A stretch of DNA of 64,000 nucleotides from Caballeronia ptereochthonis. GTDB lineage: Bacteria; Pseudomonadota; Gammaproteobacteria; Burkholderiales; Burkholderiaceae. This document shows positions 35,157-44,197 of this stretch, piece after piece; positions within the stretch are counted from its first letter, which is position 1, and the number at the start of each line of letters is the position of its first letter. The stretch is taken from positions 44,246-108,245 of the forward strand of contig NZ_FCOB02000027.1 in the NCBI RefSeq assembly GCF_001545075.1. The letters are read 5' to 3'. The translations under genes and the position numbers were made by a program. Under the pieces are notes generated by a model, which saw nothing but the letters and a program-made list of their open reading frames with translations, ran no database searches and was not told the DNA's origin.

Positions 35157-35453
35157 ATGCCGGGCCCGGATCTGGATACGAGAATCGAAACCTATTACGT
35201 GCGCGTGCGGGGCGTCGTGCAGGGTGTCGGCTTCCGGCACCACACGGTGCGGCGCGCGCATGCGCTCGGCGTGCGCGGCTGGGTCGCCAATCTCGACGAC
35301 GGCTCCGTTGAAGCGATCATCCAGGGCGCCGCCAACCAGGTCGACCTGATGCTCGAATGGTTGCGACGCGGGCCCCCGCATGCCCGCGTCACCGATTTCT
35401 TCAGCGAAGAGCGCCACGTCGAAAAGCGTTACGAGCGCTTCGAGCAGCACTAG
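35157..35453 (+). CDS. acyP: Acylphosphatase
   Basis: A 98-aa protein of normal family length. It hydrolyses acyl phosphates. The signature VRGVVQGVGFRHHTVRRA carries the phosphate-binding Arg, and GWVANLDDGSVEAIIQG contains the catalytic Asn. AAGGGAG precedes the ATG at 35157. A longer start at 35112 has no ribosome site. Its stop is one base from the stop of the convergent egtD-like gene. Confidence 0.95.
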   Translation: MPGPDLDTRIETYYVRVRGVVQGVGFRHHTVRRAHALGVRGWVANLDDGSVEAIIQGAANQVDLMLEWLRRGPPHARVTDFFSEERHVEKRYERFEQH

Positions 35454-35454
35454 A

Positions 35455-36423
35455 TCAACGGGCGACCAGCAGGCTCTCCGCGAACTGCCATTCCTCGTCG
35501 CGCCACTGATGCGTGCATTCGAAGCCCGCATCGGCGGCGATCGGCGCGACTTCCTCGGCCGCGTACTTGTGGCTGCTTTCGGTCCAGATCGTCTCGCCCT
35601 CGCGGAACTCGACGCGCAGGTCCGCGCCGCGCACGCGTACGGACAGCGCGCGCTTCGCACGCAAATGCATTTCGATGCTGCGCGCATCCGGATTGAAGCG
35701 CGCGACATGCTCGAAGGCGTCGAGGGGAAAATCGCCGCCCAGTTCGCGGTTGATGCGCGCGAGCATGTTCAGATTGAACGCGGCGGTCACGCCGATCGGA
35801 TCGTCATACGCGGCGATCAGGATCGGCAGCGGCTTGATGAGGTCGGTGCCGAGCAAAAGCGCATCGCCGGGCTGGAGCATGCCGCGAATCGAGCGCAGGA
35901 ACTTCGTCGCGGCGAGCCGCGCGAAGTTGCCGATCGTGCTGCCGAGAAACAGCACGAGGAGCCTTTCGCCGTCCTTGCGCTTCGAGCTGACTTCCGACAG
36001 TCCCGCGAGGTAATCGCGCTCGTGCCCGACGATCGACACGCGTTCGATGTCGCTCAGCTCGCGGTGACAAAGCTGCAAGGCGGTGCGCGAAATTTCAATT
36101 GGATGGTAAGCGGTGGGCTGCTTTTTACATAGCGCTTCCAGAATGCGGCGCGTCTTGCGGCCGCTGCCGCTGCCCAGTTCCGCGACCTTCACGTCGCCCG
36201 GCATGGCCGCGACGATGTCCGTCGCATGGTCCTTCAGCACGCGCTCCTCGGCGCGCGTCACGCCGTACTCGGGCAATGCGGTGATCACCTCGAAGAGGGC
36301 AGAACCCACTTCGTCATACAGATACATCGAGGGCAGTTCCTTCTGCGGATGCTTGCGCAGACCGGCGTGGACGGCCTCTGCGAAGGCATTGGAAAAGCGG
36401 GGCGACAAGGCAGGTTGAGTCAT
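35455..36423 (-). CDS. egtD: EgtD-like histidine N-methyltransferase
   Basis: A 322-aa SAM-dependent methyltransferase of the DUF2260/EgtD family. EgtD trimethylates histidine to hercynine, the first step of ergothioneine synthesis. Family marks are KELPSMYLYDEVGSALFEVITALPEYGVTRAE split across residues about 26-57, the SAM motif VAELGSGSGRKTRRIL, and LLVLFLGSTIGN. The ATG at 36423 gives MTQPALSP; upstream extension is not family-like. No egtB sulfoxide synthase is adjacent. Substrate identity is therefore by family only. Confidence 0.85.
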   Translation of the reverse strand: MTQPALSPRFSNAFAEAVHAGLRKHPQKELPSMYLYDEVGSALFEVITALPEYGVTRAEERVLKDHATDIVAAMPGDVKVAELGSGSGRKTRRILEALCKKQPTAYHPIEISRTALQLCHRELSDIERVSIVGHERDYLAGLSEVSSKRKDGERLLVLFLGSTIGNFARLAATKFLRSIRGMLQPGDALLLGTDLIKPLPILIAAYDDPIGVTAAFNLNMLARINRELGGDFPLDAFEHVARFNPDARSIEMHLRAKRALSVRVRGADLRVEFREGETIWTESSHKYAAEEVAPIAADAGFECTHQWRDEEWQFAESLLVAR

Positions 36424-36832
36424 GACGTCTCCATCGATGCGGCGTTTTCTTCGCGTGCCATCGCTGAAAGCGACGATACGGCGCCTGTTGCTGCGGATGC
36501 AATGACGCGAGCGGCGGATGATCGCGCGTAGCGCCGCTCGGACTTCGGGACAGGACCAGCGTCGAGCGCCGGACCTCCAAGGGTCGCCGATCATCGTGAC
36601 CGGCGAAAGGCAGTGCTGGAAAACATCGGACAACCGCGCGAGACAAAGTTCACGCGGCGCGGTTCATGCCGCAAGGCGAAACACGAAAGAAGCAAAAAGC
36701 GCGCACGCCCGGAAAATTCGTTTGAAGCGAATCCTGAAAAACGGATGCGAGGTCCGTTTAGAATGCGCCATTCCTCGCAGTCTCGATTGCATTCGGCTTG
36801 CGTTCCACCTTTAGCGCTTTGCGCCACATTCG
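36424..36832. other. Divergent intergenic region egtD/rarD
   Basis: 409 bases between divergent starts. Short open frames on both strands are Arg/Ser-rich with no domain. Control sequences for both genes are expected, but I see no clear promoter boxes. Confidence 0.45.
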
Positions 36833-37810
36833 ATGAATCAGCATGACCTGGGGCGCGGCATCGCGCTGTCCGTTGCCGCTTCCGCGCTTTTTGCGCTCAT
36901 GTCCGGCTATACGAAGTGGCTCGCGCCGCTCGATGGACTCGATATCTTCGCGTGGCGCATCGTCTGGACGCTGCCCGGCGCGCTTGCGCTCGTCGCGCTG
37001 CGAAGCCGCTGGCCGCAATTATGCGCGCTCGTTTCGAAGCTCGCCAAAACGCCGCATCTGCTGCTGGCGTTCGCCGTCGTCGCGGCCTTGCTCGGCCTGC
37101 AACTGTGGATTTTTCTGTGGGCGCCGCTCCACGGACGCGCGCTCGAAGTCTCGCTCGGCTATTTCCTCCTGCCGCTCGCGATGGTGCTGCTCGGGCGCTT
37201 CCATTACGGCGAGCGCCTCGACGGATTTCAGTGGGCGGGCGTCGCCGCGGCCGCGCTGGGCGTGGCGCACGAGCTCATCGTCACGCATGCGTTCGCATGG
37301 CCGACGCTCGTCGTGGTGCTCGGCTATCCGCCGTACTTCGTGATCCGGCGGCGGCTCAATGCCGATCCGCTGGTGTCGTTCGCGGTGGAGATCATGCTGA
37401 TCGCGCCCGTCGCGTTGATCATGCTGTTCGTGCGCGGCTCGTTCGCGGAAGTCGCGGGGGCGCCGCATCTGTGGCTCCTGCTCTTGCCCGGCCTCGGCGC
37501 GCTGAGCACGATCGCGCTCGCGTCGTATCTGCGGGCGAGCCGGCATCTGCCGCTCGCGCTCTTCGGCATTCTCGGCTACGTGGAGCCGGTGCTGCTGGTG
37601 GGCGTTGCCGTGCTGCTGCTAGGCGAGCCGTTTTCAGCGCGGAAGCTGGGCACCTACGTGCCGATCTGGATCGCGGTCTTGCTGACGGGCGTGCATAGCG
37701 CGCGTCTCCTGATGCGCTCGCGTTCGCGCGAGCGGGCGATGCCGATGAGCGAGCATCATGCGAGCGTCGAGCATGAAACCGTCGCGGAGGAAATCGAGCG
37801 GGTGGAGTGA
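36833..37810 (+). CDS. rarD: EamA/RarD-family transporter
   Basis: A 325-aa inner-membrane protein with about ten hydrophobic helices in two EamA repeats. RarD-like features are LSGYTKWLAPLDGLDIFAWR-type N-terminal sequence and SLGYFLLPLAMVLLGR. The family transports small metabolites and often gives chloramphenicol tolerance by name only. The C-terminal tail after about 300 is charged and probably cytoplasmic. It abuts the convergent Mpo1-like gene without a gap. Substrate is unknown. Confidence 0.85.
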   Translation: MNQHDLGRGIALSVAASALFALMSGYTKWLAPLDGLDIFAWRIVWTLPGALALVALRSRWPQLCALVSKLAKTPHLLLAFAVVAALLGLQLWIFLWAPLHGRALEVSLGYFLLPLAMVLLGRFHYGERLDGFQWAGVAAAALGVAHELIVTHAFAWPTLVVVLGYPPYFVIRRRLNADPLVSFAVEIMLIAPVALIMLFVRGSFAEVAGAPHLWLLLLPGLGALSTIALASYLRASRHLPLALFGILGYVEPVLLVGVAVLLLGEPFSARKLGTYVPIWIAVLLTGVHSARLLMRSRSRERAMPMSEHHASVEHETVAEEIERVE

Positions 37811-38314
37811 TCAGCGCGCGGCGCGCGCCTGAATGGCATCGTGAAGATCGCGCCTGAGCCCGAGTCCGGACAGAAGCTCGACCAGGATGAAGAGCGGCCC
37901 GATCAGCAGCCCGATGATGTCGTCGACGAACGCGGGCTTGCGATGTTCATAGCGAACGTGCCCGATGAACTGGAATATCCAGCCGATCACGAACATGCCG
38001 ATGCCGATCGTGAGCCAGATCGACGTGGCTTGCGAGGCCGCCCAATCTCCGAACGCCGCGCTCAGCGCGGACACGATGCCCATGCCGATGCCGAGCGGCA
38101 CATCGAGCCAGAGATAGTAGAGCGTGGCGAGCGCGAACAGCAGCCATGCCGGCGTGAGCATGAACGCTCCCGAAAAGATCGGCCATGCGGGACGGCCCAG
38201 CAACGCGGCGATCGCGAGCACGATGAGCGGAATGCCGATGAAGTGCGTCGCGACATTGCGCTTGTCGCGATGATATTCGGCGTACTGCGACAGATGATCG
38301 GTCAGCGTGCGCAT
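37811..38314 (-). CDS. Mpo1-like (DUF962) membrane protein
   Basis: A 167-aa protein with four hydrophobic helices. The family includes yeast Mpo1, an iron-dependent 2-hydroxy fatty acid dioxygenase. Conserved histidines are visible: His15 and His24 (YAEYHRDKRNVATHFIGIPL) and the HVRYEHRKPAF segment near residue 120. This supports metal-dependent lipid alpha-oxidation, but the bacterial activity is inferred. The C-terminal helix (DIIGLLIGPLFILVELLSGLG) is typical. It is convergent with the RarD-like gene. Confidence 0.88.
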   Translation of the reverse strand: MRTLTDHLSQYAEYHRDKRNVATHFIGIPLIVLAIAALLGRPAWPIFSGAFMLTPAWLLFALATLYYLWLDVPLGIGMGIVSALSAAFGDWAASQATSIWLTIGIGMFVIGWIFQFIGHVRYEHRKPAFVDDIIGLLIGPLFILVELLSGLGLRRDLHDAIQARAAR

Positions 38315-38419
38315 GGCGGGTGTCTCCTTCGTGTTTTTTTATCCCACGAATGATAGGCCCCGCGCCGGCATCGGCAAGTAGAGCGTTTCCTTTGGCGTGC
38401 TGGAATGCGTGGCCGCCAA

Positions 38420-38450
38420 GAGAAAAAGCGAGCCCGAAGGCTCGCTTCCA
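38420..38450 (-). terminator. Intrinsic terminator after the small secreted Lys/Ala-rich gene
   Basis: Stem AAGCGAGCC / GGCTCGCTT (38426-38434, 38439-38447) with a CGAA loop; on the minus strand it is followed by TTTTTCTCTT. It lies 64 bases past the stop at 38514. Confidence 0.82.
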
Positions 38451-38513
38451 ATCGAACGCACCGGATTGTCGTTATGCAATGCCCAGTGCGCGATGCGATG
38501 ACGCCGGCCCCCC

Positions 38514-38810
38514 TTACTTCTTCGCAGCGTCGACCTTCGCATCGGCGGCCGCCTTGTTTGCGTCGCTTTGTGCCTCGACTTTCTCCTTGTCGGCCTTTGC
38601 TTGCGCCACGTTGGCATCCTTCGCTGCTTCCTGTTTCTTCTTGTCGGCCTTGGCCTGTGCCGCGTGCGCCTTCTTGTTGGCGGTCGCCTGGGCCTCGGCC
38701 TTTTCGTTGTTTGCCTTCATTTGAGCTTTGCCTGCGTCGGTCGCGGCGGTTTGCGCGAATACCGTAGTGACGAGCATGGCGGATGCGAGAGCAGCGACGA
38801 TCTTCTTCAT
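38514..38810 (-). CDS. Small secreted Ala/Lys-rich helical protein
   Basis: A 98-aa protein. A signal peptide of about 20 residues (MKKIVAALASAMLVTTVFAQ) precedes an Ala/Lys/Asp/Gln-rich region with repeated KADK and DANK units. This should form a single highly charged helix in the periplasm, similar in composition to the TolA middle domain or histone-H1-like tails. AAAGGAG lies upstream of the ATG at 38810; the longer frame start is not used. Function unknown. Confidence 0.8.
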   Translation of the reverse strand: MKKIVAALASAMLVTTVFAQTAATDAGKAQMKANNEKAEAQATANKKAHAAQAKADKKKQEAAKDANVAQAKADKEKVEAQSDANKAAADAKVDAAKK

Positions 38811-39212
38811 GGCTTGAAACTCCTTTGATCTGTTCTGGAGGACGCGTGGCGCAGTGCGCCGCGCTAAGGATGAAAACGCCGCGTCCACGGATAGTGTTGA
38901 CATTCTTCTGGTGACAAACAGTAACCAGTCGCGAGCAAATGAAACGGCGCTCGGTAAGAGTGGCGGCGTTGCCTGAGCTTTTCGACGCGCGTTACCGGAT
39001 GCGCTGGGAAGTTGTTACGGTTCAGCGAATTCGCTTCAGTTTGTAACTGCGCCTAAGGTAATTCGGTATCCGAACTGAAGTTCGGTGTCGCACGTTCGAT
39101 GCGGCCTATTTGTAATTCTTGAAATGCACGGTTACCAACTGCAGCAGTTATTTCTTAGCCGGCTGCTTAAGATGAGTGTCATGAACCCGGCTAACGGGAA
39201 ACGGAGAAGCTC
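38811..39212. other. Intergenic region between two divergent secreted-protein genes
   Basis: 402 bases of lower GC content than the genes on each side. No open frame of note. It holds the control regions of the Lys/Ala-rich gene (minus) and the Gly-rich gene (plus). I recognise no operator. Confidence 0.5.
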
Positions 39213-39536
39213 ATGAAACGCGCAGCACTTGTCTTGTTGATGATCGGTAGTTTGACAGTGGCGGGCCAGGCTTCGGCACACGGACATGGCGGCGGTGGTC
39301 GCCACGGCGGCGGAGGAGATGGCGGCGCGATCGTCGGCGCGTTGATCGGCGGTGCGGTGCTTGGCGCGCTCGTCACCTCGGTCGCCAATGCGCAACGGAC
39401 TTATGCGCAGCCGGTCTATGAACAGCCCGCGTATGCACAACCAGCGTACGCACAACCGGTCTATGCCCAACCGGCGCAGCCTCCCGGCTACTGCTACGAC
39501 AACTATCGCGGCGCGTACGTGCCTTGCGGTTACTGA
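39213..39536 (+). CDS. Secreted glycine-zipper protein with YAQP repeats
   Basis: A 107-aa protein. The signal peptide ends near QASA (residue 22). A His/Gly-rich segment (HGHGGGGRHGGGG) follows, then a glycine-zipper helix (GGAIVGALIGGAVLGALV). Four or five copies of a Y(A/E)QP(V/A) repeat lie at about 64-88, and a short CYDNYRGAYVPCGY end has two Cys. The layout resembles small outer-envelope proteins with a membrane-associating zipper. The His-rich part could bind metal. GGAG precedes the ATG. Function unknown. Confidence 0.8.
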   Translation: MKRAALVLLMIGSLTVAGQASAHGHGGGGRHGGGGDGGAIVGALIGGAVLGALVTSVANAQRTYAQPVYEQPAYAQPAYAQPVYAQPAQPPGYCYDNYRGAYVPCGY

Positions 39537-39648
39537 CCGCATGGCTCGACACGACGAAGAAGTCGCGGCACGTCGCTTGCGCTGAAGCGGATACGGTCGT
39601 CGCAGCATTCGCGTTGCGCGACCGATACGCAAATTTTGGAGACTTGCA

Positions 39649-40008
39649 ATGAACGCGACTACGAAAAAGCTGGTGATATCGGCATTGGTGCTTGGACTGT
39701 CCGGCGGCGTCTTTGCACAAGCAGGCGGCGGCGCAGCGGGCGGCTCGATGGGAGCGGACGGTAATGGTTCGTCAGGCTCGGGTTCGGCTGCGGCGGCCAA
39801 GGGCGGCGGCGTCGGCATGGGCGGCACCGGCATGGGCGGCTCACCGGACAGCACGGCCGGCACGGGCGCCAAGAGCGGGATGGGCAATGGCGTAAACAAC
39901 GGAATGAGCCAGGATCAGGGTACCGTGCAGCGCAGTGCGCCTAACAACGGCAACATGAACTCGGGCGGCACGAACTCGAGCGGCAGCGGCACGCAGAAGC
40001 CCTACTGA
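39649..40008 (+). CDS. Small secreted Gly/Ser/Asn-rich protein
   Basis: A 119-aa protein with a signal peptide to about residue 24 (ending FAQ). The mature part is almost entirely Gly, Ser, Ala, Asn and Met, with GMGGTGMGG-type repeats and no predicted fold. TTTGGAG lies upstream of the ATG. It follows the YAQP-repeat gene by 112 bases on the same strand and may share its expression. Function unknown. Confidence 0.75.
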   Translation: MNATTKKLVISALVLGLSGGVFAQAGGGAAGGSMGADGNGSSGSGSAAAAKGGGVGMGGTGMGGSPDSTAGTGAKSGMGNGVNNGMSQDQGTVQRSAPNNGNMNSGGTNSSGSGTQKPY

Positions 40009-40133
40009 TGGGCCCGCGCGCATGCGGGTGCGATCGCCGCGACGTCGCCGGGACACGATGGCGGCATCCGCCCGACGGCGGTGCGCAATTCAAATAGAAA
40101 ATAAAGCAGGACGCGCCGTGAATGGCGCGAGAT

Positions 40134-40697
40134 TCACTGACCGCTTGCGGACGCCGCATCGGCGGAGGCAGCGGGTTCGAACGCTTTCGCGCGCAAGCTG
40201 ACCTTCTCCGCATAAGCGCGCGATCCGCCATAATTCTTCAGCGCGGCGTCGATGTCGCCTTGTGCGGATTTCATATAGCCATGGAGGATGGCCGAACCGG
40301 CTTCGATATTGTCCTCAGGGTCCGTCAGGTCGATGTCTCGCACGAGTTTCTTGTGCGCCGACGGCACCACCTGCATGAGCCCAGTTGCGTTGTTCGGGCC
40401 TCTGGCCGTTTCCTTGAAGCGCGATTCGATCGAGATGATGGCGAGCAAGAGCGCCGGAGGAAGCGAATATTTCGACGCGGACGACATGACCGCGGATGCG
40501 ATGGTCTGGGCCTTCTCGCGGGCCACGCCGAATTTCCGTGTAAGGAATTCTGAAATCTTGTGACCTTCCTGCTGCGCCTTCGGGCTTTGCTGAACGGTCG
40601 CGTCGCTGGCGGCGAGCACGTTTTCCTGAGCGGACGCGGTGTGCGCGGCGCTCAGCGAGATGGCGAGGGCGGCGAAGGTGACGAGAAATCGGCGCAT
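40134..40697 (-). CDS. Periplasmic lytic transglycosylase (SLT domain)
   Basis: A 187-aa protein. The signal peptide ends near TASA (residue 23). The SLT/goose-lysozyme-like domain has catalytic Glu91 in LAIISIESRFKETARG, followed by NNATGLMQVVPSAHKK and NIEAGSAILHGYM, the standard SLT motifs. It cleaves peptidoglycan glycan strands with formation of 1,6-anhydro ends. The gene stands alone between the small secreted genes and the MFS pump. The C-terminal 20 residues are Ala-rich. Confidence 0.92.
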   Translation of the reverse strand: MRRFLVTFAALAISLSAAHTASAQENVLAASDATVQQSPKAQQEGHKISEFLTRKFGVAREKAQTIASAVMSSASKYSLPPALLLAIISIESRFKETARGPNNATGLMQVVPSAHKKLVRDIDLTDPEDNIEAGSAILHGYMKSAQGDIDAALKNYGGSRAYAEKVSLRAKAFEPAASADAASASGQ

Positions 40698-40802
40698 CGG
40701 ACGGGGAGATCAAAGCGGAGTCGCATTATATCCCCATAAAAAATCCTTGTGGATCATGTACTTGTCTTAAATCTGATGTTTCGTTTCGAAAATCGGAATG
40801 AA

Positions 40803-42212
40803 TTACGTGCGCTCGGCCCGCTTTGCAGACGGCGTGGAGATGCCCTCGCCGGCATCCGAGGAGAGGCGCGCGAACATCGGCAGCGAAGCCAGAACGACCA
40901 GCGCCGTCGCGATGAACGCGCACGCCAGTTGCCAGCGCTCCGTGTGCGCGCTGCCCGAAACGAGCATCGTTGCCTGGATCGTCCCGGCGGCGACCGTCAC
41001 GCCCACGGCCTTCATCAGCTGTTGCGCGGTGCCCTGGAAAGAGGTCGCGGCGGCTAGGCGCGGCTTGGGCACGTCGGCGAAGGCAAGCGCGCCCATCGTC
41101 GCGAAACTGAGCGAGCGCCCGAGTCCGCCCAGCAGCAACAGCAGGAAGATCGCGGCGGCGGGCCAGGCCTGCGACATCGTCGAGCAGACGAGCAGCACGG
41201 CCGCGAAACAGACGCTGCCCGCGCACAGCACCGTGCGCACGGAGAAGCGCCGCAGTGCGAGCGCCGTCATCGGGCGCATGCAGAACGAGCCGAGCGCGCT
41301 CGCGAACGTGACAAGGCCGCTGGCCGTCGCGCTGTAGCCAAAGCCCGTTTGCAGCGTGAGCGGCACGAGAAAGGGCAGCGCGCCCGCCCCGGCGCGGAAC
41401 AGGCTGCCCGCAACGGTGGCGGCGTGAAACGTGGGAATGGACAGGAGCGAGAAGTCGATCGCCGGGTTCGCCACGCGGCGGCAATGCAGCACCGTGACGC
41501 GGAAGAGCAGCAAACCGACCGCGACGCAGATCCACGGTACGCCCTCGGGCAGCACGCCGCGCCCGGCGCTCTCGATGCCGATCATGAAAAGGCTGAGCGA
41601 TGCGCCCGAGAGCAGCATGCCGCGCAGATCGGGCGGCGTGCGGCTTTCGGGCGGCGAGGGCGGCAGCAGCTTCCAGGTGAGCAGAAGGCCCGCCGCGCCC
41701 ACCGGCACGTTGACCCAGAAGATGCTGCGCCAGTTGAGGGCGTCGGTCAGAAAGCCGCCGAGCGGCGGACCGAGCAAGGGGCCGACCAGCGCGGGCATCG
41801 TGAGCCAGGTGGTCGCCTGCAGCAATTCCTCGCGCTTGACGCCGCGAAACAGGATCAGGCGGCCGACCGGCACCATCATCGCGCCGCCGAGTCCCTGCAC
41901 GATGCGCGCGGCCAGCAACTGCGGCAGGTTCATCGCGGCGGCGCACGCGACGGAAGCGAGCGTGAAGGTCGCGATCGCCCACATGAACACTCGCCGCGCG
42001 CCGAAGCGGTCGGCGACCCAGCCGCTCGCGGGAATGAACACCGTCAGCGCGACGAGATAGGCGGTGATCGCGCTGCTCAGATGAACGGGGTCGACCTGGA
42101 GATCGCGGGCCATGCTCGGGATGGCGGTCGCGACGATCGTGCCGTCCATGTTCTGCATGAAAAGCGCGCTGGCCACGACGGCGGCGGTGATGCGGAAGTT
42201 GCTGCCTTTCAC
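40803..42212 (-). CDS. DHA2-family MFS drug transporter
   Basis: A 469-aa inner-membrane protein with about 14 helices, as in the EmrB/QacA (DHA2) group. The N-terminal motif MQNMDGTIVATAIPSMARDL is the usual D1 signature, and GWVADRFGARRVF is the loop 2-3 MFS motif. PALVGPLLGPPLGGFL fits antiporter motif C of helix 5. The expected role is proton-driven efflux of drugs or metabolites. No membrane-fusion partner or regulator is adjacent. Substrate unknown. Confidence 0.9.
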   Translation of the reverse strand: MKGSNFRITAAVVASALFMQNMDGTIVATAIPSMARDLQVDPVHLSSAITAYLVALTVFIPASGWVADRFGARRVFMWAIATFTLASVACAAAMNLPQLLAARIVQGLGGAMMVPVGRLILFRGVKREELLQATTWLTMPALVGPLLGPPLGGFLTDALNWRSIFWVNVPVGAAGLLLTWKLLPPSPPESRTPPDLRGMLLSGASLSLFMIGIESAGRGVLPEGVPWICVAVGLLLFRVTVLHCRRVANPAIDFSLLSIPTFHAATVAGSLFRAGAGALPFLVPLTLQTGFGYSATASGLVTFASALGSFCMRPMTALALRRFSVRTVLCAGSVCFAAVLLVCSTMSQAWPAAAIFLLLLLGGLGRSLSFATMGALAFADVPKPRLAAATSFQGTAQQLMKAVGVTVAAGTIQATMLVSGSAHTERWQLACAFIATALVVLASLPMFARLSSDAGEGISTPSAKRAERT

Positions 42213-42422
42213 GATGCGGCGCCCGCTCGCGCGCTGAAGGCTTGTTGCAAGATTCGTTGCAAGGCGTGCTGAAATGGGAATGGCTGTATGCCGCAGAGTC
42301 TAGCGCGATAAGCGCACGGGCGTTTTTCTACGCATCCGCGACGAGCGCGCGGCATGCCTCCATCGGCAAGGTGTGTCGGGCGGTCAGGCTCCGCCGGCGA
42401 AGCGCAGCCGGGCGGTTTGCGC

Positions 42423-42977
42423 CTAAGCCTGCGCGCGGGCGATGCTCGCCGCCATCGCCATGAAATGCGGGAGTTCGGGCGTCACGCGATGCGCGTCCTT
42501 CGCCTGATCGTCCCAGCGTCGCAGCACGAGGGCATCCTGCGCGTAGGGTTTCGCGAGGAACACATGCGCTTCCTCCACATCGAACACGCCGCCTTGCAGT
42601 TGCAGGCTGCGCACGGAATCCGCCGAGAGGCGCGCGTGATACGACGCATCGATCGCGCACAGACAGCGCTTCGCGTCGACGTGCAGGCGAATCGGCTCGA
42701 GCACGGCATCGGAGAAGAGCGGCCGCAGGAACGGCAGCGCGAAGTACTGGTGCAGATCGTCGATGCCTTGCTCGGTCGGCGTTTCCCCTTGCAGATTGAG
42801 GAGATGCCCCAGATCGTGCAGCAATGCGGCGACGATGAGCTCGCGGCTCGCACCCGCCTGTTCCGCGAGCGTCGCGCTTTGCAGCGCGTGCTGCAGCTGG
42901 GTGACCGGCTCGCCGCTATAGGCGATCGAGCCATGTGCGTCGAAGAGATGCCGGATGTCGTCGAGGGAAAGCGCCAT
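42423..42977 (-). CDS. PhnZ-like HD-domain oxygenase
   Basis: A 184-aa HD-domain protein close to the phosphonate-degradation HDIG family. Metal ligands are visible as His30, His54-Asp55 and His58, with later His residues near 98. PhnZ-type enzymes use a Tyr and Glu three residues apart to cover the iron site; here Tyr20 and Glu23 have that spacing. Such enzymes are mixed-valence di-iron oxygenases cleaving 2-amino-1-hydroxyethylphosphonate. No phnY or phosphonate transporter is nearby, so the substrate may differ. Confidence 0.8.
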   Translation of the reverse strand: MALSLDDIRHLFDAHGSIAYSGEPVTQLQHALQSATLAEQAGASRELIVAALLHDLGHLLNLQGETPTEQGIDDLHQYFALPFLRPLFSDAVLEPIRLHVDAKRCLCAIDASYHARLSADSVRSLQLQGGVFDVEEAHVFLAKPYAQDALVLRRWDDQAKDAHRVTPELPHFMAMAASIARAQA

Positions 42978-43099
42978 CGTAAGGAAGCCTGGGAATGCGT
43001 ATGCTGCTGAAATGAAATCCGGAGATTATCGCTCCGCTTTATGTCGCGACGATGGCGAACCACGGCAGCATGACCTGCGACGCGCGAGGAACGAACGCG

Positions 43100-43420
43100 A
43101 TGCCTTTCTCCTTCAGACGGCGCCCCGAGCTCGCGGGTCTCGATCTCCGGTCGCGGCGCGAGGTGCGCCGCATCGCCTGGCATTTCGCGCAAAGGCACTG
43201 GACCCTGCACGCGCCCGCGTTCGCGTGGATCGTTTTCGTGCTGCTGCACACGCGCTATCACGTCGTGCCGGAACGGCGCGACTATCTGCTCGTCACGCTC
43301 GTGATTTTCGTCGTGGCGGTCGTCAACATCAGGTTCCATATCGCGCGCTATCTGAAGCCCGCGCGCGCCATTTTCGACTTGCTGGGAAGCGCGGCGGCTT
43401 GCTTCGTCACGGGCCGCTAG
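43100..43420 (+). CDS. Small hydrophobic membrane protein
   Basis: A 106-aa protein I do not recognise. A basic N-terminal part (about 1-38) is followed by hydrophobic segments near 40-55, 67-85 and 92-104. The start at 43100 has a GAGG about 10 bases upstream; an in-frame ATG at 43052 would add 16 residues. It precedes the J-domain gene on the same strand by 87 bases. Function unknown. Confidence 0.6.
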   Translation: MPFSFRRRPELAGLDLRSRREVRRIAWHFAQRHWTLHAPAFAWIVFVLLHTRYHVVPERRDYLLVTLVIFVVAVVNIRFHIARYLKPARAIFDLLGSAAACFVTGR

Positions 43421-43507
43421 ACGGCGTGTTGCATCGCCGCATCGCGCGAAGGGGCCCCGTTTTTCGCATGTTACGATGCTCGGCGACCCGTATCCACCGA
43501 ACGCAAG

Positions 43508-44107
43508 ATGGCAACGCTATACGAAACGCTCGGCGTGGACGAGCACGCCACCGACGAAGAAATCAAGCGCGCGTACCGCAAGGCCGCGATGCGCTGCCAC
43601 CCCGACCGCAATGCGGGCAACGAAGACGCCGCCCGCGGGAAATTCCAGGAGATCAAGGAAGCCTACGCGATTCTCTCCGACCCCGAGCAACGGGCGATAT
43701 ACGACCGGATCTTCGCAGAGGAAATGCGTCGTTGGGAAGAGCGCGCGCGCCGCGAGGAAGCGGAACGCGAGGCGCGCGAAGCAAAGGAGCGCGAGGCACG
43801 CGAGGCGCTCTATGCGGAGCGCGTGTCGCTCGCGATGCGTTTCGCGTCGCAAGGCTATAACCGCGATGTCGTGTTCGGCGTTCTGCTCGGCGCGCAATGC
43901 GATGAATCCGCGGCGCGGCAGATCGCGGACAGCGCGATCGCATTGCACGAGTCGCGTCAGGCGGAGCAGGCGCGTCGCGAGCGTGAGGAAGAACCCGCGG
44001 ACGAGCCCCAGGCGAGCAAGGTAGAAGAGAAGGAAGCCGCCACCGCCGGCGCTGCGAATCCGCTCGGCGCAATGTGGTTCCAGTTCCTCAACAATCTGCG
44101 TTTCTAG
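43508..44107 (+). CDS. J-domain co-chaperone
   Basis: A 199-aa protein. The N-terminal J domain (residues about 3-68) has the HPD motif at 31-33 and so should stimulate the ATPase of a DnaK-type Hsp70. A long Glu/Arg-rich coiled coil covers about 70-100. The rest has no zinc finger or CTD substrate domain, so this is a class III J protein with unknown client. The C-terminus is acidic, then ends GAMWFQFLNNLRF. Not dnaJ itself. Confidence 0.88.
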   Translation: MATLYETLGVDEHATDEEIKRAYRKAAMRCHPDRNAGNEDAARGKFQEIKEAYAILSDPEQRAIYDRIFAEEMRRWEERARREEAEREAREAKEREAREALYAERVSLAMRFASQGYNRDVVFGVLLGAQCDESAARQIADSAIALHESRQAEQARREREEEPADEPQASKVEEKEAATAGAANPLGAMWFQFLNNLRF

Positions 44108-44197
44108 TTGTTGGCCGCTAACGCGAGGAACGCCCTGTCTTCGAAGCGGGGCGGCAAAAAAAGCGAAGTCGAACCGGTTCGTTGATAGAAGCGCCCG

